In this document: positions 33,120-42,219 of the stretch, one piece after another | Layout: the number at the start of each line of letters is the position of its first letter | Numbering within the stretch: the first letter of the stretch is position 1 | From: Neobacillus massiliamazoniensis | GTDB lineage: Bacteria; Bacillota; Bacilli; Bacillales; Cytobacillaceae | Reading direction: 5' to 3' | NCBI RefSeq assembly: GCF_001048695.1 | Contig: NZ_CVRB01000001.1 | Coordinates: 1,488,001 to 1,552,000, forward strand | DNA: 64,000 nucleotides | Program-made: the position numbers and the translations under genes | Notes under the pieces: generated by a model | What the model was told of the DNA's origin: nothing | Database searches by the model: none | The model's input: only the letters and a program-made list of their open reading frames with translations

Positions 33120-33226
33120 AATAAAAGGGCATAATAAATTAAATCTTTCTTTTTGACAGAAAAGATGAGTTGTATTATGATAAATAAATCCGAGAAAACA
33201 ACTGTGAATAAGGGGGAATTCGTTGA

Positions 33227-34039
33227 ATGAAAAGACTAACTGCCGTTTTCGTACTTTTACTTAGTTCTATGGTTTTGTTGTCTGCCTGCGGTACCAGTAC
33301 GAAAAATAAACAAAATGCTGAAAAACCGAAAAGTCAGGATTTATTGCAACAGATTAAGTCTAATGGGAAAATTCTTATTGGTACAGAAGGGACGTATGCC
33401 CCGTTCACCTTCCATGATGCTAGCGGCAATTTAACTGGGTTTGATGTAGACATCGCCAAAGAAGTTGCCAAGCGCTTAGGTGTTAAGGCAGAATTCAAGG
33501 AAACCCAATGGGATGCCATGTTTGCAGGCTTAGATGCGAAGCGATTTGATATGGTTGCGAACGAGGTTGGGATTAGACCAGACCGCCAGGCAAAATATGA
33601 TTTTTCCGATCCGTATATTACTTCAGCTGCCGTCCTTATTGCTAATAAGGATAACGACAAGGTGAAGAAATTTGAAGATATTAAAGGATTGAAGTCTGCA
33701 CAATCGTTGACAAGCAATTATGCTGATCTTGCAAGAAAATATGGTGCAAACATTGTTAGTGTGGATGGCTTCGATCAATCCATCGAGCTCATCACTTCTA
33801 AGCGAGCAGATGTTACCATTAACGATAAGATTTCGTTTTTAGATTACACAAAGAAAAAGCCTGATGCTCCTATTAAGATTGTTGCAACAAGCTCAGATGC
33901 CTCCCAAAGCGGTTTTATGTTTAGAAAAGACAACAAAACGCTTGTGGACGCCGTGAATAAAGCGCTAAAAGATATGATTGCCGATGGCACATACAATAAA
34001 ATCTCTGAGAAATGGTTTGGTGAAAATGTACTTAAATAG
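33227..34039 (+). CDS. tcyA: Cystine ABC transporter, substrate-binding lipoprotein (TcyA)
   Basis: 270 residues. Lipobox LLSACG gives lipidation at Cys21. The mature part is an amino-acid-binding SBP_bac_3 protein: [59 protein letters not shown] and a C-terminal [12 protein letters not shown], close to B. subtilis TcyA (YckK). It captures cystine at the outer membrane face. Ribosome binding site AAGGGGG. First gene of a three-gene importer that supplies sulfur. Confidence 0.88.
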   Translation: MKRLTAVFVLLLSSMVLLSACGTSTKNKQNAEKPKSQDLLQQIKSNGKILIGTEGTYAPFTFHDASGNLTGFDVDIAKEVAKRLGVKAEFKETQWDAMFAGLDAKRFDMVANEVGIRPDRQAKYDFSDPYITSAAVLIANKDNDKVKKFEDIKGLKSAQSLTSNYADLARKYGANIVSVDGFDQSIELITSKRADVTINDKISFLDYTKKKPDAPIKIVATSSDASQSGFMFRKDNKTLVDAVNKALKDMIADGTYNKISEKWFGENVLK

Positions 34040-34724
34040 TATTTTGCCTAGTCCGGATAGATTAACGCATTTAATCGACATTGCTCAAAGTTCCTTTCTG
34101 CCTCTGTGGAAAGGGGCTATTTTTTATACTATTCCGTTAGCACTCATTACTTTTGTGATTGGATTGATTTTGGCCATCTTAACGGCATTGGCACGGATTT
34201 CTCATAATAGGATTCTCCAATGGATTGCTAGAATATATGTTTCCGCCATTCGCGGAACACCTTTGCTGGTTCAGCTCTTTATCATTTTTTATGGACTTCC
34301 AAATATCGGGATTACACTAGATTCATATGTAGCGGCTATCATCGGCTTTTCACTTAATGTAGGCGCATATGCATCAGAAATCATCCGTGGGGCGATTTTA
34401 TCGATGCAGAAAGGACAGTGGGAGGCTGGCTACTCGATTGGAATGTCTTATTCTCAAGTTTTAAGAAGAATTATTTTGCCCCAGGCAGCTAGAGTTTCAA
34501 TTCCGCCATTAGCGAACACGTTTATTAGTCTAGTAAAGGATACATCATTAGCTTCGCTTGTTTTGGTAACGGAAATGTTTCGTAAAGCTCAAGAGATTGC
34601 TTCTACAAATTATGAATTTTTATTGGTATACACAGAAGTAGCTCTCTTCTACTGGGTCATCTGCTTTTTCCTATCCATCCTGCAGCAGTACTTGGAAAAA
34701 AGACTGAGCCGCTACGTCCATTAA
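34026..34724 (+). CDS. tcyB: Cystine ABC transporter permease (TcyB)
   Basis: 232 residues, five helices, with the EAA loop [36 protein letters not shown] at 34026, 14 bases inside the end of tcyA, is chosen because it starts [13 protein letters not shown] like TcyB and follows GGTGAAA. Longer in-frame starts lie deeper in tcyA. It probably forms a homodimeric channel. Confidence 0.88.
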   Translation: MYLNSILPSPDRLTHLIDIAQSSFLPLWKGAIFYTIPLALITFVIGLILAILTALARISHNRILQWIARIYVSAIRGTPLLVQLFIIFYGLPNIGITLDSYVAAIIGFSLNVGAYASEIIRGAILSMQKGQWEAGYSIGMSYSQVLRRIILPQAARVSIPPLANTFISLVKDTSLASLVLVTEMFRKAQEIASTNYEFLLVYTEVALFYWVICFFLSILQQYLEKRLSRYVH

Positions 34725-34739
34725 TAAGGGAGTTTGATT

Positions 34740-35474
34740 ATGATTTCAATTAAAGGACTACACAAACAATTTGGTCAATTAGAGGTCTTAAAAGGAATTG
34801 ATTTAGAGGTTGAAAAAGGAAGTGTCGTGGTTGTCATTGGTCCGTCAGGCTCGGGAAAAACAACGATGCTCCGCTGTTTAAATGTCTTGGAAACACCAAC
34901 AAAAGGAGCCATTTCAATCGAAGGGCAGACCTTAGATTTTTCAACATCCGTTTTGAAAAAAAATATCGCCTCCTTTCGCCGCCTGACAGGAATGGTTTTT
35001 CAAAGCTATCATCTCTTCCCACATAAAACCGCAATTGAAAATGTAATGGAGGGCCCAATTATTGTAAAGGGTGAGAAAAAAGATGTTGCCCGAAAAAAAG
35101 CCCAGGCACTACTGGAGAAAGTTGGACTTGGTGAAAAGTTGGATTCCTATCCTGCGCAGCTTTCAGGCGGACAGCAGCAGCGTGTCGGCATTGCTCGTGC
35201 TCTCGCGATGGAACCAAAGGTGATGCTGTTTGATGAGCCAACCTCTGCCCTTGACCCTGAACTCGTCGGTGAGGTATTAAAAGTCATGAAGGATCTTGCT
35301 GAGGAAGGAATGACCATGATTGTCGTCACCCATGAAATGCGTTTTGCTAGAGAAGCCGCTGATGAAGTCATCTTTATGGATCATGGTGTGATTGTAGAAA
35401 GAGACACGCCTGAAGCAATTTTCACCAACCCGAAGGAAGAACGAACAAGGAAATTTTTAAATTTACTACAATAA
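34740..35474 (+). CDS. tcyC: Cystine ABC transporter ATPase (TcyC)
   Basis: 244 residues: Walker [11 protein letters not shown]-loop FQSYHLF, signature [15 protein letters not shown], Walker [17 protein letters not shown], switch VVTHEM. Polar amino-acid transporter class. ATG at 34740 follows AAGGGAG; TTG six bases earlier is less likely. Last gene of the operon; a terminator follows. Confidence 0.9.
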   Translation: MISIKGLHKQFGQLEVLKGIDLEVEKGSVVVVIGPSGSGKTTMLRCLNVLETPTKGAISIEGQTLDFSTSVLKKNIASFRRLTGMVFQSYHLFPHKTAIENVMEGPIIVKGEKKDVARKKAQALLEKVGLGEKLDSYPAQLSGGQQQRVGIARALAMEPKVMLFDEPTSALDPELVGEVLKVMKDLAEEGMTMIVVTHEMRFAREAADEVIFMDHGVIVERDTPEAIFTNPKEERTRKFLNLLQ

Positions 35475-35508
35475 AGTGCTATGGCCAAAGGCCATGGTAC
35501 TTTTTTTC
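35475..35508 (+). terminator. Terminator of the tcy operon
   Basis: AGTGCTATGGCC, loop AAA, GGCCATGGTACT with G-U pairs, then T6. Confidence 0.88.
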
Positions 35509-35518
35509 TATGGAAATG

Positions 35519-35544
35519 TGAAACCTTTCCATTTTTTTTGCGTA
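35519..35544 (+). promoter_or_regulatory. Sigma-W promoter
   Basis: TGAAAC (35519-35524), 16 bases, CGTA (35541-35544): an exact match to the B. subtilis sigma-W consensus. The known yuaF-floT operon is sigma-W-dependent, which agrees with the genes downstream. Confidence 0.9.
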
Positions 35545-35618
35545 TTACAGATATATACATAAAGAAAGGAGAAGGATGTTGGCTTTAAAAGGTATCTATT
35601 AAATTGGGAGGGGTGTTT

Positions 35619-36170
35619 GTGGAGCCTTTTAGCATTCCTTTAGAAACGATTTATTTATATGGATTAATCATAGCGGGCATTTTCACAGTTTTATATGTTT
35701 TATTCGCGGATGTATTTCATTTTCATGGAGCAGGGGATGGGCTTCATTTCCTAAATCCTGTTCTGATCTTCGCTTTCATAACCGTACTTTCAGCATGCGG
35801 TTATTTACTGGAACGGCTTACTTCGCTTCATCACTTACTGATTTTTGGAATTGGAGCCGTTGCAGCATTCATTATCGTGTCATTATTAAATGTGTTTGTT
35901 CTCGTTCCAGTGTCATCGGCTGAAGAGTCGCTCGTCTATAAAGAATCCGATTTAAAGGGGAGAATTGGCAAAGTGATTACCGCTGTCCCTGAAGACGGAT
36001 TCGGTGAAGTGATGATTGACAGCAAGAGTGGGAGAATTGCGAAACCAGCGTCAAGCTTTGACAAGGTGGCGATTCCAAATGGTACCGACGTGCTTGTGGT
36101 GGACGTGAAAAATGGCGTCCTACAAGTGGTGGAACGAAATGAATTAGAGAAATATTTTTCTAGGGGGTAG
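35619..36170 (+). CDS. yuaF: NfeD-family membrane protein (YuaF)
   Basis: 183 residues: three or four membrane helices (about 10-110), then a small beta-barrel OB-like NfeD domain (about 115-178, DLKGRIGKVITAVPEDGFGEVMIDSKSGR). GTG at 35619 is preferred because GGGAGGGG lies six bases before; TTG at 35604 is inside that site. It partners the flotillin gene five bases downstream and is thought to tune flotillin assemblies in the membrane under envelope stress. Confidence 0.88.
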   Translation: MEPFSIPLETIYLYGLIIAGIFTVLYVLFADVFHFHGAGDGLHFLNPVLIFAFITVLSACGYLLERLTSLHHLLIFGIGAVAAFIIVSLLNVFVLVPVSSAEESLVYKESDLKGRIGKVITAVPEDGFGEVMIDSKSGRIAKPASSFDKVAIPNGTDVLVVDVKNGVLQVVERNELEKYFSRG

Positions 36171-36174
36171 AGGA

Positions 36175-37692
36175 ATGGAATTCAACATGATTTGGGTCGT
36201 TATCGGAATTGTTATATTAATTTTGATTGCTTTAATTGGGGTCTTCGTCACGAAGTATAGAACGGCAGGACCTGATGAAGCTCTGATTGTAACAGGTAGC
36301 TTTTTGGGGAATCGAAACGTACATGTTGATGAGTCAGGTAATAAAATCAAAATCATCCGCGGTGGCGGTAGCTTTATTTTGCCGGTTTTCCAGCAGGCAA
36401 AACCGCTTAGTTTGCTTTCAAGCAAACTTGAAGTAACCACACCTGAGGTTTACACCGAGCAGGGTGTTCCGGTTATGGCTGACGGCGTCGCGATTATAAA
36501 AATTGGCGGCTCCATCAGTGAAATTGCGACAGCTGCTGAACAGTTTCTTGGAAAGCCAAAGGATGATCGAGAAAATGAAGCAAGGGAAGTTCTAGAAGGG
36601 CATCTTCGTTCCATCCTCGGCTCGATGACAGTTGAAGAAATTTATAAAAACCGTGATAAGTTTTCTCAAGAGGTTCAGCGAGTTGCCTCACAGGACCTTG
36701 CAAAAATGGGCTTAACGATCGTTTCGTTTACGATTAAAGATGTACGTGACAAGAATGGCTATCTTGATTCTTTAGGTAAACCGCGTATCGCACAGGTGAA
36801 GAGAGATGCTGATATCGCAACGGCTGAAGCGGAAAAAGAAACTCGTATTAAAAAAGCTGAAGCTGCGAAAGAAGCAAAACGCTCTGAATTAGAGCGGGCA
36901 ACCGAGATTGCTGAGGCAGAAAAAATCAACCAATTGAAGATTGCTGAGTTCCGCCGTGAGCAGGATATCGCCAAGGCGAAAGCCGATATGGCATATGACC
37001 TTGAAAGTGCACGATCCAAGCAGGATGTTACCGAGCAGGAGATGCAAATTAAGATTATTGAACGGCAAAAGCAAATTGAGCTTGAGGAAAAAGAAATTCT
37101 TCGCCGTGAACGTCAATATGATTCTGAGGTGAAGAAAAAGGCCGATGCCGACCGTTATTCCGTTGAGCAGGCTGCAGCTGCGGATAAGGCAAAACAAATC
37201 GCTGAAGCAGAAGCCAATAAATATCGAATCGAAGCATTGGCGAAAGCTGAAGCGGAACGGATCCGAATCGATGGAATCGCGAAGGCAGAAGCACAAAAAG
37301 CGCAGGGTCTTTCTGAAGCTGAAATTATTCGGATGAAAGGTTTGGCGGAAGCGGAAGCAAAGGAAAAAATCGCAGAAGCATTCGAGCAATTCGGCCAAGC
37401 GGCTATTCTCGACATGATCGTCAAAATGCTACCTGAATATGCGAAACAAGTGGCCAGTCCGCTTGCTAACATTGATAAAATTACGGTGGTGGATACCGGC
37501 GGTTCCGGTGAAAATGGCGGTGCCAATAAAATCACCAGCTATGCAACGAACTTAATGGCGAGCCTTCAAGAGTCACTCAAAGCATCAAGCGGAATTGATG
37601 TGAAAGAATTGATTGAAAACTATTCTGGAAAAGCAAATGTGAAAAGAAGTATTGAGGATCTAACAGAAGAAGTTAAAAAGTCAGCACAATAA
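36175..37692 (+). CDS. floT: Flotillin-like protein FloT
   Basis: 505 residues, near the 509 of B. subtilis FloT. N-terminal membrane segment (MIWVVIGIVILILIALIGVFV), PHB/SPFH domain (about 30-200) and a long Ala/Glu/Lys-rich coiled coil (about 200-400) with repeated EAEK/KAEA units, then a C-terminal oligomerisation region. Builds functional membrane microdomains. Belongs to the sigma-W operon with yuaF. Confidence 0.95.
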   Translation: MEFNMIWVVIGIVILILIALIGVFVTKYRTAGPDEALIVTGSFLGNRNVHVDESGNKIKIIRGGGSFILPVFQQAKPLSLLSSKLEVTTPEVYTEQGVPVMADGVAIIKIGGSISEIATAAEQFLGKPKDDRENEAREVLEGHLRSILGSMTVEEIYKNRDKFSQEVQRVASQDLAKMGLTIVSFTIKDVRDKNGYLDSLGKPRIAQVKRDADIATAEAEKETRIKKAEAAKEAKRSELERATEIAEAEKINQLKIAEFRREQDIAKAKADMAYDLESARSKQDVTEQEMQIKIIERQKQIELEEKEILRRERQYDSEVKKKADADRYSVEQAAAADKAKQIAEAEANKYRIEALAKAEAERIRIDGIAKAEAQKAQGLSEAEIIRMKGLAEAEAKEKIAEAFEQFGQAAILDMIVKMLPEYAKQVASPLANIDKITVVDTGGSGENGGANKITSYATNLMASLQESLKASSGIDVKELIENYSGKANVKRSIEDLTEEVKKSAQ

Positions 37693-37785
37693 GGTAAAAA
37701 ATGAGGATTCTTTTAAAAATGTCTGACATTCTTGTAAATTTCAATTCTACCACAATGAATGAAAAATTCCGCTTTTGGTACGTAG

Positions 37786-37813
37786 AAAAGACCCGAGTTT
37801 AGGGTCTTTTTTT
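37786..37813 (+). terminator. Terminator of yuaF-floT
   Basis: AAAAGACCC, loop GAGTTTA, GGGTCTTTTTTTT. It lies 94 bases after the floT stop codon. Confidence 0.9.
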
Positions 37814-37953
37814 CAATTATTCGTTAAATAAGGTGCATTTTTAAATGGGACAAGAAAGTTTTACAAAACTGGTGCGGAAATCCTTACTCAAATTGGACAA
37901 ATTTGAGGCATTTCAAGGCGAAAATAATCTATTTTTCTTCGAATCTTTAATTA

Positions 37954-38138
37954 TATCTGCGTATCAGCGCTATTTATCTGCGAATTTCAATGGTATAGTC
38001 CATGTTTGTTCGCGGATAACTTAGTTCTTTACACGAAGAATCAACTTATGCGCGAATTGAACTGTTTTATGCGCGAAAAAACAAATATATGCGCGAATCT
38101 AATGCATATATACGCGAAAAATTAAATATATGCGCGAA
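37954..38138. repeat. Intergenic array B: TATGCGCGAA units at 20-21-bp steps
   Basis: TATGCGCGAA or a one-base variant at 38047, 38068, 38088, 38109 and 38129 (steps 21, 20, 21, 20). A related pair TATCTGCGWA lies at 37954 and 37975 (step 21). Spacers are AT-rich and differ. It lies in the 700-bp gap between floT and a response regulator, where no ORF has a ribosome binding site. Confidence 0.8.
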
Positions 38139-38178
38139 TCAAAGTTGGCAGCTGATTTTGCTACAAAATTAAAAAAAT

Positions 38179-38205
38179 ATGGTGCCCCGCAACATGGGAC
38201 ACCAT
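38179..38205 (-). terminator. Hairpin with T-run on the minus strand
   Basis: ATGGTGCCCC and GGGACACCAT pair with one mismatch around GCAACAT. On the minus strand it is followed by ATTTTTTTAA. No minus-strand gene leads into it, so its role is unclear; the arms resemble the GGGTGTCCC element ends. Confidence 0.5.
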
Positions 38206-38308
38206 TTGTATAATAGAGAGGTTTTTTGAGATGAGTAAGATAGTTTAGAAGTGGACAATGTCCGCTTCCTTCATCACACCACCATCATAGCGAGAAAGAT
38301 TGAAGATG

Positions 38309-38344
38309 TTATGAAGAAGTTATGATGAATTTGTGAAGTTACAA
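38309..38344 (+). promoter_or_regulatory. Direct-repeat site before the two-component genes
   Basis: TTATGA (38309), TTATGA (38320) and TTGTGA (38331) at 11-bp steps, then TTACAA (38339). Direct repeats at one helical turn are typical binding sites of OmpR/PhoB-type regulators. A TATAAA lies at 38356-38361. This suggests autoregulation by the regulator encoded just downstream. Confidence 0.5.
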
Positions 38345-38393
38345 AAATCACAGACTATAAATGCTATATTTATGGTGTGGGGAGTGAGAATAT

Positions 38394-39104
38394 ATGAAGA
38401 TTTTACTAGTAGACGATGAAAAAAGAATTACTGAAGTCCTTGAAGCCTACCTCGTGCGGGAAGGCTATGAAATTTATAGCTCCGATAATGGCCTTGATGC
38501 CTTAAAAAAAGTAAAATTGCTTAGCCCGGACCTAATCATCTTAGACCTCATGCTCCCAGATATTTCAGGTGAAGAAGTGTGTCGATTAGTTCGAAAAGAA
38601 TCCGATGTTCCAATTTTGATGCTTACAGCAAAGTCTGTAGAGGATGACCGCATCAACGGAATCGTGATTGGGGCTGATGATTATTTAACAAAGCCATTTA
38701 GTCCACGTGAAGTAGTAGTAAGGGTTCAGGCTATTCTCCGCCGTGTGAAAAAAACAGAGAAAACAGAACGGCTTGTGTTCAATAGCAAAAAGCTTGTGAT
38801 CGATTTGATGAAAAAAGAAGTAAATGTAAGCGGTCTAGATGTAACTTTGACGCCAATTGAATATAAGCTGTTAACAAATATGGCCTTGAATCCCGGACGA
38901 GTTTACAGCCGTACGGATTTACTCGAAAAAATTCAGGATGAAGGCATGTTTTATGAAGGCTATGAACGCAGTGTTGATACGCATATCAAAAATCTCCGTA
39001 AAAAAATTGAGATCGATTCAAGGCAGCCAGATTTTATTGTGACTGTTTTTGGAATGGGTTACAAATTCGGAGGGGTTCTAGATGCTGCAAACGCTCCGGT
39101 CTAA
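38394..39104 (+). CDS. OmpR/PhoB-type response regulator
   Basis: 236 residues. Receiver (1-118) with DDE at 7-9, Asp52 in LIILDLMLPD and Lys in YLTKPFSPRE. C-terminal winged helix with LTPIEYKLLTNMALNPGRVYSRTDLLEKI and SVDTHIKNLRKKIE. Overlaps the kinase gene by 23 bases. The stimulus is unknown. A phased direct repeat upstream may be its own target. Confidence 0.9.
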   Translation: MKILLVDDEKRITEVLEAYLVREGYEIYSSDNGLDALKKVKLLSPDLIILDLMLPDISGEEVCRLVRKESDVPILMLTAKSVEDDRINGIVIGADDYLTKPFSPREVVVRVQAILRRVKKTEKTERLVFNSKKLVIDLMKKEVNVSGLDVTLTPIEYKLLTNMALNPGRVYSRTDLLEKIQDEGMFYEGYERSVDTHIKNLRKKIEIDSRQPDFIVTVFGMGYKFGGVLDAANAPV

Positions 39105-40494
39105 GATTCTCTTTTATTTACTGCTTATTGCTATGATTGCCATCCTTTTAGTCAGTTTTTTTATTCAGTATGGATTTGGACAAAGCTTTAAGAGCTATTT
39201 AGATCGGAACCGTGATAAAAAGATTGAACGAGTTGTCGTTGAAATTGAAAAGGATTACAAAAAAAATGGCCATTTTTCAAGTTCCGCTGTCTTAGGTCTC
39301 TTGCATGATAATGCGATGACTGATCAACTCTACTTTCAATTATACGATCGCTATGGCGTTCTACAGATGGATTCATCAAAGATTCGAGGCATGTTGAACA
39401 GCTTCGGGCTGACAGAGCCAGAACCGAAGGGAGAAAAATGGCACTCCAAATCGTATACGCTAAAGGTAGATAATACTATGGTTGGTAAGCTTGTTGCTAT
39501 CTACCCGGAAGGCTTAATTGATGATGAATATACGTTTATTCAAACGATTCAACTATATATTTTAGCAGCTGTTTGTTTAACCATTGTGCTGGCCATCCTA
39601 TTTAGTATGATTTTTTCCAAAAAATTAACCTCCGGCTTAAAGAAGCTATCTTTTGCGGCGAATGAACTGCAGCAGCATAATTTGGATATTCGTATTCCTC
39701 TATCTGGCCTGCCAACCGAGGTAAAACAGATTGCGATTTCCTTTAATAATTTAGCAGAGTCCTTAGCTAAAGAAGAAATGCTGAGGAAGCAATTTACTGG
39801 AGACCTCGCACATGAACTTAGGACCCCACTGGCAACGCTTCGAAGCCAGATTGAAGCTTTTCAGGACGGGATTTGGGAGCCAACACCACAGCGTTTACAG
39901 ACTAGCCATGAGGAATTAATGCGCTTAGTCAGGCTTGTCAATGAACTTGAAAAGCTGCTGGCGGCAGAAAATCCACAAATCAAGCTCGAAAAAATCGAAC
40001 TGGAAGCAGGTAGCGTATTAGAAGCGTTATGGGAAATGTTTTTGCCGTTGTTTACCGAAAAGGGAGTAGAGCTTCAAATGGAGGAACTGCCTCAAGAAGA
40101 GTTATTTGAAGCGGATAAGGATCGCCTGATACAAATCCTGTCTAATATTCTGAATAATGCCCTGAAATATACTCCTAAAGGAAAAAGAGTTACGATTTCG
40201 GTTTCAACCGAAAAAGAGGACTATGTAGGTTTCGTCATCCAAGATGAGGGCTTAGGTATGTCTGAGGAGGATCTTCCATTTATTTTTGAACGCTTCTACC
40301 GAGGAGACAAATCGCGCGACCGAAAAACAGGCGGTATCGGAATCGGCCTATCCATTGTCAAGGCTTTAATGGATGCCCATAAAGGAATCATTAAGGTCAA
40401 AAGCAAGTTGAATAAAGGCACAAGGATAACATTGTGGTTTCCCAAGAATGATGAAGAGAGGGTGTCTCATAAGCAAAGGGTAAGCCCCCATTAA
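39082..40494 (+). CDS. Sensor histidine kinase
   Basis: 470 residues: N-terminal helix (about 9-29), extracellular sensor (about 30-155), second helix (about 156-177), HAMP domain, HisKA with LAHELRTPLATLRSQIEAF (His about 253) and HATPase_c with ILNNALKYTPKG, DEGLGMSEEDLPFIFERFYRG and GGIGIGLSIV. The last 14 or so codons, including VSHKQRVSPH, lie inside a long hairpin element (40458-40545), so the C-terminus has been shaped by that insertion. Confidence 0.92.
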   Translation: MLQTLRSKILFYLLLIAMIAILLVSFFIQYGFGQSFKSYLDRNRDKKIERVVVEIEKDYKKNGHFSSSAVLGLLHDNAMTDQLYFQLYDRYGVLQMDSSKIRGMLNSFGLTEPEPKGEKWHSKSYTLKVDNTMVGKLVAIYPEGLIDDEYTFIQTIQLYILAAVCLTIVLAILFSMIFSKKLTSGLKKLSFAANELQQHNLDIRIPLSGLPTEVKQIAISFNNLAESLAKEEMLRKQFTGDLAHELRTPLATLRSQIEAFQDGIWEPTPQRLQTSHEELMRLVRLVNELEKLLAAENPQIKLEKIELEAGSVLEALWEMFLPLFTEKGVELQMEELPQEELFEADKDRLIQILSNILNNALKYTPKGKRVTISVSTEKEDYVGFVIQDEGLGMSEEDLPFIFERFYRGDKSRDRKTGGIGIGLSIVKALMDAHKGIIKVKSKLNKGTRITLWFPKNDEERVSHKQRVSPH

Positions 40495-40545
40495 AGACTT
40501 TATGTCTCGTTTCGAGGAGTGCTTACCCCCTTTTGAGACATCCTC
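40458..40545. repeat. 88-bp hairpin element straddling the kinase stop codon
   Basis: Left arm GAGGGTGTCTCATAAGC (from 40458) and AAAGGGTAAGC pair with GCTTACCCCCTTTT and TGAGACATCCTC (to 40545). It lies between two convergent genes and overlaps the 3' ends of both (40494 and 40544), so it may act as a bidirectional terminator. Ends are related to those of the elements at 5946 and 12194. Confidence 0.7.
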
Positions 40546-41302
40546 AATTTATTAAATCACTTATATGATAAGTCCTGCCACTCTCCGCTTTTCCACAAAG
40601 AACCAGGTCTACTAAGGCACCTGCAACAAGATCAGCACTTAACAGTTTGCCATTCTCTTTATATTCTTTAAATATTTCCAGATCCTTGAAGGATTCCTTG
40701 GAGGAGGAGCGGATGGTTTCCTGCATTTTGGTATCCATGATTCCAGGACTAAAGGTGATGATTTTATTTTTCGTCTTCAACTCCGCCTGTTCAAGGGCTG
40801 TTGTTTGCGTAAACATATTTAATCCGGCCTTGGCACTGCAATAGACGCTCCAGCCTTCAATCGCACGCGTGGCTGCCCCCGAGGAAATGTTAACAATTTG
40901 AATGGACGAGTTGGTGATGCTGGCTTTTTTTAAGAAGATATTGGTTATTAAAATTGGCGCCACTAAATTTACTTTGATGTTTCGAAGAATCGGGGTTTGG
41001 TCCAACTCCCCAACTGTATGGATTGGCTCAATCATGCCGGCATTGTTAAAAAGAAGAATTTCTTCCGGATTTTTAAGAAAAATGCGATGGGAAATCTCCA
41101 TAAAAACTTCCTGAACTTCTTTTTCCAGCGAAAGATTACAGGAATAATGTTGATAGTAAAGGTCATTGGTTATGGCTAGTTTTTTTAGTTCCTCATTCTC
41201 GGTCCGTGATACGGAAATCACGGCAATTTGTTCTTGAATTAACCTTTTGGCTATTGCTTCACCTAAACCTCTTGAAGCTCCGGTAATAACAGCATATTTC
41301 AA
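40544..41302 (-). CDS. Short-chain dehydrogenase/reductase (YueD-like)
   Basis: 252 residues. NADP-binding motif TGASRGLGEAIAKRL with SRTE after strand 2 (Arg favours NADP), NNAG, catalytic Ser-Tyr-Lys as SSGAATRAIEGWSVYCSAKAGL. The pattern and ending HISDLIN resemble B. subtilis YueD (benzil reductase) and sepiapterin reductase-like SDRs. The natural substrate is unknown. Ribosome binding site AGGGGGAG. Confidence 0.82.
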   Translation of the reverse strand: MKYAVITGASRGLGEAIAKRLIQEQIAVISVSRTENEELKKLAITNDLYYQHYSCNLSLEKEVQEVFMEISHRIFLKNPEEILLFNNAGMIEPIHTVGELDQTPILRNIKVNLVAPILITNIFLKKASITNSSIQIVNISSGAATRAIEGWSVYCSAKAGLNMFTQTTALEQAELKTKNKIITFSPGIMDTKMQETIRSSSKESFKDLEIFKEYKENGKLLSADLVAGALVDLVLCGKAESGRTYHISDLIN

Positions 41303-41380
41303 TTTTACTCCCCCTGCTAGCTCTCATTATTTACCTTCATTCTAGCCCTCTAAAAAACTTTAAGCAACCAATTTTAACAT

Positions 41381-41404
41381 AAAAAAACGACCCCTAATGG
41401 GGCC
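41381..41404 (-). terminator. Terminator of the tungstate operon
   Basis: On the minus strand GGCCCC, ATTA, GGGGTC followed by GTTTTTTT. It lies 24 bases after the tupC stop codon. Confidence 0.88.
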
Positions 41405-41427
41405 AAAAACGTTGCGATGCAGCATTG

Positions 41428-42219
41428 TTACAAATTGATTCCAGCAGTTTTAAGTTTTGATTCGGGGAACTGAGAGCTGGATAGTTCCGGATAGAATTTC
41501 TTCCATTTATTCAGGAAAGAAGAAGCTGCTGCATTAGGGTGTTGCAGGACCCTTTTAGTTGGTCCCGATTGCTGTACCTCTCCATTTATCGTAATCGCAA
41601 GCCGGTTGGTTAAGAAATGAATTTCCATTAAATCGTGGCTGACAAAAACAGCGGTCGTGCCTGTCCCTTCCATTATTGCTTTAAAGTCTTCCATTAATTT
41701 TATTTTAGTTGGGAAGTCTAAGGCAGAAAACGGTTCATCGAGAAACAGGATTTCTGGTTCGACAATCATCGCCCTAGCGAGATTGACTCGCTGTGCCTCC
41801 CCCCCTGACAGGGTAGCGGTATTCTTTTTCGCTAAATGGCTGATTTGAAATCGGTCCATCCAAAGCTCAACTTTTTCCTTTATTGTCTTTCGAGGTATTT
41901 TTCGTATCTTCAGGCCAAGTGCGATATTTTGAAAAACGGTTCCATCTAATAATAACGATTGCTGCAGCGCAATCGAAAATTTCCTCCGCAGATCAAGCGG
42001 GGCATTACCTGGTGGAACCAGTTTGCTTCGATAGAGGATGTTCCCGCTTGTTTGTTTGTCAAGGAAAGACATCAGCTTTAGTAAGGTACTTTTGCCCGCT
42101 CCATTTGGTCCGATGATGCCAAGAAATTCACCAGGGTACACTTGAAATTCAGGAATTTGTAAGATTGATTTATCTTGTTTTTTATAGGTGATGTTTTCCA
42201 ATTCAATCAATGGGTTCAT
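41428..42219 (-). CDS. tupC: Tungstate ABC transporter ATPase (TupC)
   Basis: 263 residues. Walker A GPNGAGKSTL, signature TLSGGEAQRVNLARAM, Walker B ILFLDEPFSALD, switch VFVSHD. The start is ATG at 42219 (MNPLIELENITYKK), which overlaps the tupB stop (ATGA) and follows AGGGGAT. A longer in-frame reading is only the shadow of tupB. Last gene of the operon. Confidence 0.88.
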   Translation of the reverse strand: MNPLIELENITYKKQDKSILQIPEFQVYPGEFLGIIGPNGAGKSTLLKLMSFLDKQTSGNILYRSKLVPPGNAPLDLRRKFSIALQQSLLLDGTVFQNIALGLKIRKIPRKTIKEKVELWMDRFQISHLAKKNTATLSGGEAQRVNLARAMIVEPEILFLDEPFSALDFPTKIKLMEDFKAIMEGTGTTAVFVSHDLMEIHFLTNRLAITINGEVQQSGPTKRVLQHPNAAASSFLNKWKKFYPELSSSQFPESKLKTAGINL

